From the NCBI GenBank assembly GCA_003210055.1, contig QCNS01000005.1, positions 1 through 64,000 on the forward strand: a DNA stretch of 64,000 bases. The letters run 5' to 3'. This DNA comes from SAR116 cluster bacterium AG-426-I14 (GTDB lineage Bacteria; Pseudomonadota; Alphaproteobacteria; Puniceispirillales; Marisalimonadaceae). Position numbers and translations under genes: made by a program. The notes under the pieces were generated by a model, which was not told the DNA's origin, made no database searches, and was given only the letters and a program-made list of their open reading frames with translations. Of this stretch, positions 45,008 to 54,934 are shown piece after piece (position 1 is the first letter of the stretch; every line of letters starts with the position of its first letter).

Positions 45008-46717
45008 TTAAACATTCGAATCTAATGTTTCAAAAACAACTTTTGACCCATTTGATACAATATTTAAGTGTAGATTACTTCTCGGTAAAATGTGAGTGTC
45101 ATAAAAATCAGCCGAAACAATTTTAGATTTAAGAAAGTCTTGATCACTTTCCTTAATATTTAATTTTTCCATGGCTTTTGATTTTGATTTATTCATAAGC
45201 CAAGACCCAATTAAATACCCAAGTCCCATCATATAGTCAAAACTTACACAAGAAAGAGCCTCTTTACTATCTTTTCTATCTAAAATAAATTTTATTGTTT
45301 CCTCACAATTTTGTATATATGAAAAAATTTCAGTATTTTGATTGGTTTCATTTTTAATTAAAGATAACAAATTAAAAGCAGTTTTTCCATCATCACGAAG
45401 TGTTTTTCTAAACATTAAATCATTTGCCTGAATTCCATTTGTACCCTCGTAAATAGGTAAAATTCTTGCATCTCTCATAATTTGCGCTGCACCAGTCTCT
45501 TCTATAAAACCCATTCCTCCATGAATTTGAACACCAGTACTAGTTACTTCTTGAGCTAATTCTGTACACCACCCTTTTACTATTGGGATTAAAAAAGCTT
45601 CTAATTGTTTAGAAAAAGTATCACCTTTGTGAGCTTTTTCCATAATTTCAGCAGAGATCAGTATTAATCTTCTCATAGCTTCTGTTAACGATCTCATTAA
45701 AAGTAATTGTCGTTTTACATCACCGTGACCTATTATAGGAGTGCCTTTTTCTTTATTTATTGGTATACCTTGAATTCTTGTTTTTGAATATTCAAGAGCT
45801 TTTTGTCTTGCAGTTTCTGATATAGCCATGCCTTGAAGACCAACGTCAAACCTTGCTCTATTCATCATAATAAACATATACTCAATGCCACGACCTTCCT
45901 CTCCAAGCATGTATCCAATAGCACCTTCTTCATCTCCGTATGACATAACCGCTGTAGGACTGGCTTTAATACCCAATTTATGTTCTAAAGAAATACATTT
46001 TAAATCATTTCTTTTTCCTATTTTACCATTTTCATCTATTAAGAATTTTGGGATCAAAAAAGTAGAAATTCCTTTAATCCCATCTGGTGCACCCTCAGTT
46101 TTTGCTAAAACTAAATGAATGATATTTTCTGCAAAGTCGTGTTCACCATAAGTAATATAAATTTTTTGACCTTTGATTCTCCAGTCTTTACCATCAAAAG
46201 TAGCTTTTGTTTTAATTGTACTTAAATCTGTTCCAGATTGAGGCTCAGTCAGATTCATAGTGCCTGTCCAAATCCCTTTATTTAATTTTGGTAAGTAAAG
46301 TTGTTTTTCTTTATCAGTACCAACCAAAGTAAGCGCATCCATAATTCCTTGGGTAAGCAAATTACATAGTGCAAAAGATATATTTGCTCCCTGCCAATAC
46401 TCATTTACAGCTGCGGCCATTCTAAAGGGTAACCCCATACCTTCATAATTAGGATCACTTGAAACTCCAACCCAACCTCCAGCAGCTAGAGATTTATAAG
46501 CTTCCTTATATCCAGGAGATGTCTCTACTTCATAATCCTGTCTTAATTTTGGAGGATTTTTATCTCCTGAATGATATAAAGGCGCCAGATTTTCGTTAGC
46601 AAATTTACCAGCCTCATTTAAAACTGCATCAATAGTTTCATTATCTAAATCAGATTGGCTTTCTAATAAATTCTCTAAAACAAATTTTGTATCTTTAATG
46701 GGTGAGTTATAGTTCAT
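45008..46717 (-). CDS. Acyl-CoA dehydrogenase, long DmdC-like subfamily
   Basis: A 569-residue acyl-CoA dehydrogenase with the ~150-residue C-terminal extension seen in 3-methylmercaptopropionyl-CoA dehydrogenase (DmdC) and relatives. It has GGWVGVSSDPNYEGMGLP, MNLTEPQSGTDLSTIKTKA, KASPTAVMSYGDEEGAIGYMLGEEGRG and IHGGMGFIEETGAAQIMRDARILPIYEGTNGIQANDLMFRK, where the Glu of YEGTNG is the likely catalytic base. DmdC turns MMPA-CoA into methylthioacryloyl-CoA in DMSP breakdown, but the subfamily also includes general acyl-CoA dehydrogenases. The DmdB-like ligase is its divergent neighbour, 85 bases away. dmdA and dmdD are not seen. Confidence 0.85.
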   Translation of the reverse strand: MNYNSPIKDTKFVLENLLESQSDLDNETIDAVLNEAGKFANENLAPLYHSGDKNPPKLRQDYEVETSPGYKEAYKSLAAGGWVGVSSDPNYEGMGLPFRMAAAVNEYWQGANISFALCNLLTQGIMDALTLVGTDKEKQLYLPKLNKGIWTGTMNLTEPQSGTDLSTIKTKATFDGKDWRIKGQKIYITYGEHDFAENIIHLVLAKTEGAPDGIKGISTFLIPKFLIDENGKIGKRNDLKCISLEHKLGIKASPTAVMSYGDEEGAIGYMLGEEGRGIEYMFIMMNRARFDVGLQGMAISETARQKALEYSKTRIQGIPINKEKGTPIIGHGDVKRQLLLMRSLTEAMRRLILISAEIMEKAHKGDTFSKQLEAFLIPIVKGWCTELAQEVTSTGVQIHGGMGFIEETGAAQIMRDARILPIYEGTNGIQANDLMFRKTLRDDGKTAFNLLSLIKNETNQNTEIFSYIQNCEETIKFILDRKDSKEALSCVSFDYMMGLGYLIGSWLMNKSKSKAMEKLNIKESDQDFLKSKIVSADFYDTHILPRSNLHLNIVSNGSKVVFETLDSNV

Positions 46718-46802
46718 TCTTTATTCCTAATTTATTAAGGAATGCCATTACCTATTGATAAAATCAAGTCAAAACATTATTAATAGAGAATAGGTGAGAA
46801 AA

Positions 46803-48431
46803 ATGAATATATATGAAAAAAATTTGGACAAAAACATTGCAAATTATTCTACATTAAGTCCTTTGTCTTTTTTGGAAAGAACTAGGAAAGTATTTCCAGA
46901 CAATATTGCGATTGAGTATGATGACTACAAATTAACATATAAAGATGCAGCTAATAGATGTGATGCTTTGGCAGGAATGTTAAAAAAATTTGGAGTAAAA
47001 CAAAATGAAACAGTAGCTGTTATGTTGCCAAATATTCCTCAGATGTGGGAATCTCACTTTGGAATTCCTATGATAGGCGCTGTTTTAAATGCTATTAATA
47101 CTAGACTAGATGCAAGCACAATTAGTTTTATTTTAAATCATGGAGAAGCAAAGGTTTTTATATATGATTCTTCATATGCAGAAATTGTTGAAAAAGCCAT
47201 GGCTGCACTTAATAAAAAACCTATCACTTTAGAAGTTGTTGATAAATTAGCAGGTTTTAAACGATCAGAGTTTGCAGAAAAAAATAACTTATTTAATTAT
47301 GAGGACGAGCTTAAGAAATTCAACAATTTTGATAACGTTCACACTTTGCCATCAGATGAATGGAATTCTTTAGCGTTAAATTATACTTCTGGAACCACAG
47401 GAAACCCAAAGGGAGTCGTATACCATCATCGAGGAGCATATTTAAATGCACTTGGAAATACTCTAGTTTGGGAAATGCCAATGTATCCTAAATATTTATG
47501 GACCTTACCTATGTTTCATTGTAACGGATGGTGTTTTCCATGGACAATTACGGAAAGAGCTGGAACTCATGTATGTTTAAGACAACCTATTGGAGAGCAA
47601 ATAGTCAACGCCATTTTGAAGCATAAAATCACTCATCTTTGTGGAGCTCCAATAATAATGCAAATGATTGCAGATCATTTAATCAATAATAAAATTAAAT
47701 TAAATCAGAATGTAAAAATGATGACAGCTGGAGCACCACCGCCTGAAGCAGTTTTGAGTAAAATGAAATTATGTGGTATCGAAGTTATTCATGTTTATGG
47801 ATTAACAGAGACTTATGGACCTTCTGTGGTTTGTGCTTGGAAAAACGAATGGGATTTAGAATCACCTAATGAACAAGCTTCAAAAAAAGCCAGACAGGGT
47901 GTTGCTTATTCTGTTCAAGAAGATATCAAAGTTGTAAATCCAAAAACTTTAGTAAATGTTCCTAAGGATGGAAAAACTATAGGCGAAGTTTTTACAAGAG
48001 GAAATATAACAATGAAAGGGTATTTGAAAAACGAAAAAGCTACAAAAGAAGCTTTTCAAGATGGCTGGTTTCATACTGGAGATCTTGGGGTTTGGTATGA
48101 TGATGGATACGTACAGTTGAAAGATAGATCCAAAGATATAATTATTTCTGGAGGAGAAAATATTTCATCAATAGAAGTTGAGGATGCTCTTTATAAACAT
48201 CCAGATGTAGTAGCTGTTGGAGTTGTAGCTAAACCAGATGAAAAATGGGGTGAAACTCCATGTGCTTTTATAGAACTTAGAGAAGGAGCCAATGTATCTA
48301 GTGATGATTTACGTAAACATTGTAAATCTATCTTGGCAGGTTTTAAAGTTCCTGGAGAATTTAAATTCGTAGAGATACCTAAAACAAGCACTGGTAAAAT
48401 TCAAAAATTTAAACTGAGGGAAATGTTGTAA
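46803..48431 (+). CDS. Acyl-CoA ligase, DmdB-like (3-methylmercaptopropionyl-CoA ligase family)
   Basis: A 542-residue ANL ligase from the ATG at 46803, which has AGGTGAG ahead of it; a GTG at 46794 is an alternative. NYSTLSPLSFLERTRKVFPDNIAIEY opens the protein. Motifs are LNYTSGTTGNPKGVVYHHRG, PMFHCNGWCFPWTIT, IHVYGLTETYGP, FHTGDLGVWYDDGYVQLKDRSKDIIISGGENISSIEVE and TSTGKIQKFKLR. This is the branch that includes DmdB and medium-chain acyl-CoA synthetases. It may activate 3-methylthiopropionate or another short/medium acid. Divergent pairing with a DmdC-like dehydrogenase supports the first option but does not prove it. Confidence 0.85.
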   Translation: MNIYEKNLDKNIANYSTLSPLSFLERTRKVFPDNIAIEYDDYKLTYKDAANRCDALAGMLKKFGVKQNETVAVMLPNIPQMWESHFGIPMIGAVLNAINTRLDASTISFILNHGEAKVFIYDSSYAEIVEKAMAALNKKPITLEVVDKLAGFKRSEFAEKNNLFNYEDELKKFNNFDNVHTLPSDEWNSLALNYTSGTTGNPKGVVYHHRGAYLNALGNTLVWEMPMYPKYLWTLPMFHCNGWCFPWTITERAGTHVCLRQPIGEQIVNAILKHKITHLCGAPIIMQMIADHLINNKIKLNQNVKMMTAGAPPPEAVLSKMKLCGIEVIHVYGLTETYGPSVVCAWKNEWDLESPNEQASKKARQGVAYSVQEDIKVVNPKTLVNVPKDGKTIGEVFTRGNITMKGYLKNEKATKEAFQDGWFHTGDLGVWYDDGYVQLKDRSKDIIISGGENISSIEVEDALYKHPDVVAVGVVAKPDEKWGETPCAFIELREGANVSSDDLRKHCKSILAGFKVPGEFKFVEIPKTSTGKIQKFKLREML

Positions 48432-48440
48432 TTAACTATA

Positions 48441-51400
48441 TCAACCAACCTGTTTATAATCGGTTTTTGTTATTTTTTGTAAATAAATATCCCAATCATT
48501 TTCATGTTCCAAAATCTTTTTTTCTTTAACATATCCAAAGCCATTGATTTTTAATGCAGTCTCAATTAATTTTTCACATAAATTATAGTTACTTTCTAAA
48601 AGGTTGTCAGTTAGAAGTTTTATTGTTTGTTTTGATTTATCTGACAATTCTCTTTCTTTTTTTCTTTCTGAAGTTTTACCAAAAATATCAAACTTTGTGC
48701 TTCTAAGAAATTTTAATTTCGCCAAAACTTTAAATAGAACAATGATCCACGAACCAAACTTAATTTTTTTTGGGTAACCACTTTTATCTTTAAGACTTAA
48801 CATTGGTGGTGCAAGATAGTATTCTATTTTAGAGTCTTTATTCTTTTTTAAAAACTCTTTTGAAAATTTAGTTTTTGTATGAAGTCTTGCAACTTCATAT
48901 TCATCTTTGTATCTCATAAATTTAAACAACATAATGGCGGCTGTCTTAGACAAATTAAAGCGTTTACTATCACCAAATATTTTTAATTCTTTGTAATATA
49001 GTTTTTTTATAAGTCCTTCATAAACATTCGCTAGTTTTATATCTTGATAATCAGTTAAAATGTTTTTAAACCTTAAGATTTCACTTTTTACATCGTCGAC
49101 TTTTTTATCTGTTTTCAAAAGGCCAGCTTTTTTATAAACCTCACTTTTATTATCTGCTAATAATCTACCCCATGAAAATGCTTTTATATTTTGATCAATC
49201 GATACTCCGTTAAGTTCTATTGCTTTTTTTATAGAATTTGGCGAAATTGGAAGAAGGTCTTTTTGAGATGAATATCCCAACATCATAATATTTGCAGAAA
49301 CAGTATCTCCAATAAGTGTTTCAGCTAATAGTGACATATCAATAAATTCTATATTATCTGCGTCTAAGTGATTCTCCAGGTGTTTTTGTAAAAGCTGGTC
49401 ATCTACAGTTGTTCCGGTATGTACTCCGGCCACTCCAATAGGCTCAACTCTTCCGTTTATGATAGCTTTTGTTTTGTTTGGATTGAAAGTACGAGTTATA
49501 TTTGGAGATACTGATACAACAGCATCACAACCCAACAAGAGATCGGCACTTTCGTTAGGTAAACGGGCTGATTTTTCGTAAAGGGTTTTATCTTTACTTA
49601 TTCTTATTTGACTGGTTACAGCCCCGTTTTTTTGCGCTAATCCTGTAAAATTCATAGATTGTGACCATTTTTTATCAATTCTAGCAGCCATTACCATAAT
49701 TGCTGAAACTGTTGATACTCCAGTTCCTCCAATACCAGCCATAACTATATTTATATCTGTGGAAATTGTTTTTGGTTGTTTTAACTTTTTGTATGTTTCA
49801 GGGATACTAGGATACAACTTGTTTATTTCATTTTTTTGAGAGTTTCCAATTACGCTTACAAAACTTGGGCAGAAACCATTTATACAAGAATAATCTTTAT
49901 TACATATACTCTGATCAACTTGTTTTTTTAAACCATCAAAATTTTCAAAAGGTTTGATTGCAACACAGTTTGATTTTCCTGCACAATCACCACATCCTTC
50001 GCACACATCAGGGTTTATAAAAATACGTTTTTCTCTATCAGGTATATATCCCCTTTTTCTTCTACGCCTTAATTCAGTCGCACAAGTTTGTACATAAATT
50101 ATAGCTGTAACTCCCTCAATTTCTCTTAATTCTTTTTGTATTGGTATCATGTCATTACGATGTCTAATTTCTACACCATCACCAAATTGTTTTATTTCGG
50201 TAAACTGTTCAGGTTCATCAGAAACGACAAAAATCTTTTTAGCTCCTTCGGCTATTAATTGCTTCGAGAGATTCCACGGTGTGGCCCCTCCAATTGCAGT
50301 TTGACCTCCAGTCATTGCTACAGCATCATTATAAAGGATTTTAAAAGTTATATTAGTATTTGAGGCTACCGCAGCTCTAACAGCCAATGATCCTGAGTGA
50401 GCATAAGTCCCATCACCAATATTTTGAAAAGAGTGTTTTTTGGATGAAAATGGAGCTCTTCCAATCCAATGACCTCCCTCACCCCCCATTTGACTAAAAT
50501 TTGTTAATTTATCTGGATGTAAAAAGTATCCAATTGAATGACAACCTATGCCTATTCCTACAACTTCGTCATCCATTATTTTTGTTCCAGAATTATGAGG
50601 ACATCCTGCACAATACCATGGGGTTCTTGATGAAATGGACGGAAGATTATTACCTACAAATTTAGATTTAACTAAGTTTTTTGATATTATTTTTTTATTA
50701 ACATTAATTTTTTTTAAAAGTATGTCAGCAATTATATCACTCGAAAGTTCTGCAATTTCAGGCACTAACTTTTCTTTGGTAAAACCATCATGTTTACCTG
50801 ATAAAATAGGCTTAGTTTTTAGGTTAAAAAGAATATGAGCAACTTGTTCTTCAACTAATGATCTTTTCTCTTCTATAATTAGAAGTTCTTTATACCCTTC
50901 TGAGAAGTTAACAATATCTTTATCTATAAGTGGCCATGGCACTTTACAGGCAAATATTCCTATTCCAAATTTGCTAGGTTCAAAAATACCTATTGAATCT
51001 AATGCATCAATTGTTTCAGTAGTGGCTTTACCAACTGCTATTATACCAAGATGCTTTTTATTTGTATCACGTAAAACTTTGTTTATTTTATTTTGATATA
51101 TAAACTCTTTTGCTGTTGGTATTCTTTTTGTAAAAAGAGTTTCTTCTCTATCTAAAGCAGGTTCGTGTTGTATAATATGTACTTTTTCCTTTTGTAAAAG
51201 ACCAATGTTTGGAGGTCTCAAAGAGGATAAGTCAACTACAGCATTTGAGTCGGCAGTATCTGCTGTGATTTTAAGACCGACACAAATGCCAGAAAACCTT
51301 GATAATTGAAAAGCTTGAAGTCCCATAGGTATTACTTCATGAACATTTGCTGGATAAAAAATAGGTATACCAGCAGAAACTAATGATTGTTCGGATTGAT

Positions 51401-51872
51401 AAGCAAGTGTTGAACTTTTACCTATTGGATCGTCTGCAACAGCCAGAACCATTCCTCCATTTTTAGATGAACCTCCCATATTTGCGTGTCTGATGGCATC
51501 CATTGCTCTGTCTAGACCTGGACCTTTTCCATACCAAAGTGAGAAAACTCCATCAATTTCAGGCTTGTCATAAAGCTGAATCATTTGAGTGCCCCATGCC
51601 GCAGTAGCAGCTAATTCTTCATTAACTGCAGGTTGAAAAATTATGTTTTCTTCATTTATAAATCTTTTAGCTCTACCTAATTCTAAATCCAAGGTTCCAA
51701 GAGGTGAGCCTGGATAACCACTTACATAACCTTTAGTTAAAAGGCCTTTTTCCCTATCAATTCTTGATTGTTCTAAAAGAAGTCTAACAAGCGCTTGAAC
51801 TCCGTTCATTAGTGCAAGACCCTTTTTTTCTGTATAACAATCAGTAAGTTTAATTGAACTATGGTTCGTCAA
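48441..51872 (-). CDS. Indolepyruvate ferredoxin oxidoreductase, fused alpha and beta subunits
   Basis: A 1143-residue single-chain IorA-IorB type enzyme. The start is a TTG at 51872 with AAGGAA about ten bases upstream. The N-terminal pyrimidine domain has YVSGYPGSPLGTLDLEL. The TPP-binding domain has GIGCHSIGYFLHP, MGGEGGHWIGRAPFS and IGDGTYAHSGSLAVRAAVASN. Two Fe-S clusters are indicated by VCEGCGDCAGKSNCVAIKP and SICNKDYSCINGFCPSFV. The gamma-type domain (IVMAGIGGTGVSTVSAI) and a C-terminal extension follow. It decarboxylates aryl- or branched 2-oxoacids to acyl-CoA and reduces ferredoxin. It is convergent with the DmdB-like ligase, 9 bases apart. Confidence 0.92.
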   Translation of the reverse strand: MTNHSSIKLTDCYTEKKGLALMNGVQALVRLLLEQSRIDREKGLLTKGYVSGYPGSPLGTLDLELGRAKRFINEENIIFQPAVNEELAATAAWGTQMIQLYDKPEIDGVFSLWYGKGPGLDRAMDAIRHANMGGSSKNGGMVLAVADDPIGKSSTLAYQSEQSLVSAGIPIFYPANVHEVIPMGLQAFQLSRFSGICVGLKITADTADSNAVVDLSSLRPPNIGLLQKEKVHIIQHEPALDREETLFTKRIPTAKEFIYQNKINKVLRDTNKKHLGIIAVGKATTETIDALDSIGIFEPSKFGIGIFACKVPWPLIDKDIVNFSEGYKELLIIEEKRSLVEEQVAHILFNLKTKPILSGKHDGFTKEKLVPEIAELSSDIIADILLKKINVNKKIISKNLVKSKFVGNNLPSISSRTPWYCAGCPHNSGTKIMDDEVVGIGIGCHSIGYFLHPDKLTNFSQMGGEGGHWIGRAPFSSKKHSFQNIGDGTYAHSGSLAVRAAVASNTNITFKILYNDAVAMTGGQTAIGGATPWNLSKQLIAEGAKKIFVVSDEPEQFTEIKQFGDGVEIRHRNDMIPIQKELREIEGVTAIIYVQTCATELRRRRKRGYIPDREKRIFINPDVCEGCGDCAGKSNCVAIKPFENFDGLKKQVDQSICNKDYSCINGFCPSFVSVIGNSQKNEINKLYPSIPETYKKLKQPKTISTDINIVMAGIGGTGVSTVSAIMVMAARIDKKWSQSMNFTGLAQKNGAVTSQIRISKDKTLYEKSARLPNESADLLLGCDAVVSVSPNITRTFNPNKTKAIINGRVEPIGVAGVHTGTTVDDQLLQKHLENHLDADNIEFIDMSLLAETLIGDTVSANIMMLGYSSQKDLLPISPNSIKKAIELNGVSIDQNIKAFSWGRLLADNKSEVYKKAGLLKTDKKVDDVKSEILRFKNILTDYQDIKLANVYEGLIKKLYYKELKIFGDSKRFNLSKTAAIMLFKFMRYKDEYEVARLHTKTKFSKEFLKKNKDSKIEYYLAPPMLSLKDKSGYPKKIKFGSWIIVLFKVLAKLKFLRSTKFDIFGKTSERKKERELSDKSKQTIKLLTDNLLESNYNLCEKLIETALKINGFGYVKEKKILEHENDWDIYLQKITKTDYKQVG

Positions 51873-51975
51873 ATTTTAATTTCCTTGCTTATGACTATTC
51901 GGACTTGTTTACCAAATACTTTTATTCTACAACATTATCAAATATTTTTAAATTATATTAAGAGTTAAATTTGTA

Positions 51976-53625
51976 ATGTTGAATAGATTTGACAATTATG
52001 ATGAAGTTTATAACAGTTTCAATTGGTCTATTCCAGATATCTATAACATTGCGAGTGACACTATAGATAAATATTCTCATACTGAAAGGATTGCATTAAA
52101 ACACATTTCAAATAATGGTAATTGTAAAGAGTATTCTTTTAAATATTTTTTTGAAAAATCAAATAGACTAGCAAATGTTTTAGACAGTATTTGTTTAGAT
52201 CAAAATGACAGAGTAGGTATTATTTTAGGTCAGTGTCCTGAAACTCTAATTAGTCATATTGCATGTTTTAAAAGTGGAAAGATTTCTATACCACTGTTTA
52301 GTTTATTTGGAGATAATGCTCTATTATTTAGACTTAAAGATTCTGACGCATCTACTGTTATTTGTGATGACATCAGTTTAGATAAAATTCTAAGAATCAA
52401 AGAATCCTTACCTAATTTAAGAAATATTATTTCCATAAATCTAAAAAAAAGTAATGATGTAGTATTTAGTTTTTTTGAACTAATTGAAAAAGCAAGCTCC
52501 AATTATAATAATATTAAGTCAAAATTTAATGACCCTGCCTTAATAATATATACTTCTGGTACAACTGGCGACCCTAAAGGGGCTGTTCTACCTCACAAAG
52601 TTTTGCTTGGTCATATACCAGGAGTGGAAATGCCACATGAATTTCTAAGTTCAGATTTATCGGTAAAAGATTGTTTTTGGACACCTGCCGATTGGGCTTG
52701 GATTGGAGGATTATTTGATGTATTGATGCCTTCACTTTATTTTGGTATTCCAGTAATTTCATATAGGGCTCCTAAATTTGATCCAGAATTCACTTTTAAT
52801 CTTCTTGAAAAGTATGAAGTTAAAAACACTTTTCTTCCCCCTACAGCGTTAAAAATAATGAAATCTTTCAGACAGAAATTGAAAAATAATAAATTAAAGT
52901 TGAGAACAGTTGGTTCTGGCGGAGAATCGCTAGGCGAAGAATTATTAAATTGGGGCAGAGAGGTTTTAAATGTAGGTATTAATGAATTTTATGGTCAAAC
53001 TGAATGTAATTTAACCATATCAAATTGTGGTTTGATAATGAAACAAAAATTAGGATCAATCGGAAAACCTGTTCCTGGTCATAAAGTTAAGTTGATGAAT
53101 AGAGAAGGTGATTTTGTCAAGAGCGAAGAAGAAGGTCAAATAGTTGTAAATTCTGACTCACCATCTACTTTTTTAAGATATTGGAAAAATAAAAAAGAGA
53201 CAGAAAAAAAAATTATTGATGGATGGCTTCAAACTGGAGACTATGGTATTTTTGATAAAGAGGGATATTTTTATTTTAAAGGGAGAAAAGACGACTTGAT
53301 AAATAGTGCTGGTTACAGAATAGGACCAAGTGAAATTGAGAACTCAATTTTATCAATAAAAGATGTTGAAATGGTAGCTGTTATTGGTGTTCCAGACGAT
53401 TTAAGGGGAGAAATCGTTAAAGCAGTGGTTGTTCCAAAAAATATTTCAAATGTTAAATCACAAAATAATTTGTTAAAAGAGAAAATCAAGTCCCATGTTA
53501 AAAATAAATTAGCGGCTCATGAATATCCTCGCATAATTCAGTTTGTATCCGAATTACCTCTAACTACCACTGGTAAAATAAAAAGAAATATTCTTAGACA
53601 AAATCATCTTAAGGAATTGAAATGA
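51976..53625 (+). CDS. Acyl-CoA synthetase (acetyl-/medium-chain acyl-CoA synthetase-like, ANL superfamily)
   Basis: A 549-residue ligase. LIIYTSGTTGDPKGAVLPHKV is the AMP motif, FWTPADWAWIGGLFDVLMPSLYFG resembles the ACS/ACSM branch, GINEFYGQTECNLTISN follows and KGRKDDLINSAGYRIGPSEIE with the C-terminal TTTGKIKRNILR provides the catalytic lysine loop. It makes an acyl-AMP and then an acyl-CoA from a short or medium chain acid. It is the first gene of a plus-strand run and overlaps the PLP-enzyme start by ATGA. The substrate is unknown. Confidence 0.85.
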   Translation: MLNRFDNYDEVYNSFNWSIPDIYNIASDTIDKYSHTERIALKHISNNGNCKEYSFKYFFEKSNRLANVLDSICLDQNDRVGIILGQCPETLISHIACFKSGKISIPLFSLFGDNALLFRLKDSDASTVICDDISLDKILRIKESLPNLRNIISINLKKSNDVVFSFFELIEKASSNYNNIKSKFNDPALIIYTSGTTGDPKGAVLPHKVLLGHIPGVEMPHEFLSSDLSVKDCFWTPADWAWIGGLFDVLMPSLYFGIPVISYRAPKFDPEFTFNLLEKYEVKNTFLPPTALKIMKSFRQKLKNNKLKLRTVGSGGESLGEELLNWGREVLNVGINEFYGQTECNLTISNCGLIMKQKLGSIGKPVPGHKVKLMNREGDFVKSEEEGQIVVNSDSPSTFLRYWKNKKETEKKIIDGWLQTGDYGIFDKEGYFYFKGRKDDLINSAGYRIGPSEIENSILSIKDVEMVAVIGVPDDLRGEIVKAVVVPKNISNVKSQNNLLKEKIKSHVKNKLAAHEYPRIIQFVSELPLTTTGKIKRNILRQNHLKELK

Positions 53626-54914
53626 GTGAAAAATATAAATTTGATACTTTATCTTTGCATGCTGGTCATGTTCCAGATAAAGAAACTGGTTCAAGGGCTG
53701 TTCCGATTTATCAGACTACATCTTATGTTTTCAATGACACAGATGAAGCTGCTGCTTTATACAACATGGAAGTTGGTGGTCATTTATATACAAGAATTTC
53801 AAATCCAACAATCAGTGTTTTAGAACAAAGATTAGCAGCCTTGGATGGAGGAGTTAGTTGTATAGCTTGTGCCAGTGGAATGGCAGCAATGCACCTAGTA
53901 ATTTCTGCAATATGTAGTTCCGGAGATCACATAGTTGCTTCTAACAAAATGTATGGAGCAAATATAAATCTTTTGCAGCATACAATGCCGCGATTTGGAA
54001 TTGAAACTGATTTTGTTAATCCTAACAATCTAGATGAAATAAAAAAAGCAATTAAGAAAAATACAAAATTAGTTTTTGGTGAAGTAATTGGTAATCCAGG
54101 TTTAGATGTTATGGATATCCCTTCTGTTGCTGAAATTTGCAAAGAGAACAATGTACCATTGGTTATTGATGCTACATTTAATACACCATATTTAATGAAA
54201 CCAATTGATTATGGTGCAAATATAATTATTCACTCTTTAACAAAATGGTTGGGTGGGCATGGTATCGCCATTGGAGGAGCAATTATTAATGGTGGAAACT
54301 TTGATTGGAGTAACAAGAAAAAATTTAGCACTATATCTGGACCACATTTTGCTTTGGATGGAATAAGTTTTTGGGAAGAATTTGGACCATCAGCTTTAAC
54401 ATCAAAGATAAGAGCTGAAGGTATGTATAATTTTGGACCAACTTTATCTCCTATGAATGCTTTCCATATTTTACAAGGAATAGAAACGTTACCACTAAGA
54501 ATGAAAAAACATATGGAAAATACAAATGAATTAATAAAATTTTTATCAGAACACGAAGCGGTTTCATGGGTTAAACATCCAAGTTTAGATAGTCATCCAG
54601 ATTATGGTATTGCTAAGAAAATTTTACCAAAAGGTGCTGGTTCTGTAATTGTGTTTGGTGTAAAGGGAGGAAGAGAAGCTGGAAAAAATTTTATAGAGTC
54701 TGTTCAATTATCTTCACATTTAGCAAATGTAGGTGATGCAAAAACTTTACTTATTCACCCGGGAAGCACTACTCATTCTCATTTAAATTCTGAGGCCATG
54801 CGATCAGCAGGATTAACAGATGATTTAATCAGGTTGTCAGTAGGGTTGGAAGATGTTGATGACATTAAAAAAGATTTTGAAATAGGGTTAAAATCAGTTT
54901 TGAAATCTAGGTAA
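53622..54914 (+). CDS. O-acetylhomoserine aminocarboxypropyltransferase / Cys-Met metabolism PLP enzyme
   Basis: A 430-residue MetY-type PLP enzyme. KFDTLSLHAGHVPDKETGSRAVPIYQTTSYVF opens the protein. LYTRISNPTISVLEQRLAAL, IACASGMAAMH and the PLP-binding Lys208 in IIHSLTKWLGGHGIAIGG follow, and GDAKTLLIHPGSTTHSHL closes it. MetY joins sulfide or methanethiol to O-acetylhomoserine, and relatives cleave C-S bonds. It differs from the fused copy at 28326 in lacking the CoA-binding part. It is translationally coupled to the upstream acyl-CoA synthetase, an unusual partner for methionine synthesis. A catabolic C-S lyase role is therefore possible. Confidence 0.87.
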   Translation: MSEKYKFDTLSLHAGHVPDKETGSRAVPIYQTTSYVFNDTDEAAALYNMEVGGHLYTRISNPTISVLEQRLAALDGGVSCIACASGMAAMHLVISAICSSGDHIVASNKMYGANINLLQHTMPRFGIETDFVNPNNLDEIKKAIKKNTKLVFGEVIGNPGLDVMDIPSVAEICKENNVPLVIDATFNTPYLMKPIDYGANIIIHSLTKWLGGHGIAIGGAIINGGNFDWSNKKKFSTISGPHFALDGISFWEEFGPSALTSKIRAEGMYNFGPTLSPMNAFHILQGIETLPLRMKKHMENTNELIKFLSEHEAVSWVKHPSLDSHPDYGIAKKILPKGAGSVIVFGVKGGREAGKNFIESVQLSSHLANVGDAKTLLIHPGSTTHSHLNSEAMRSAGLTDDLIRLSVGLEDVDDIKKDFEIGLKSVLKSR

Positions 54915-54934
54915 TTTTTATAAAGTATTAAAGA

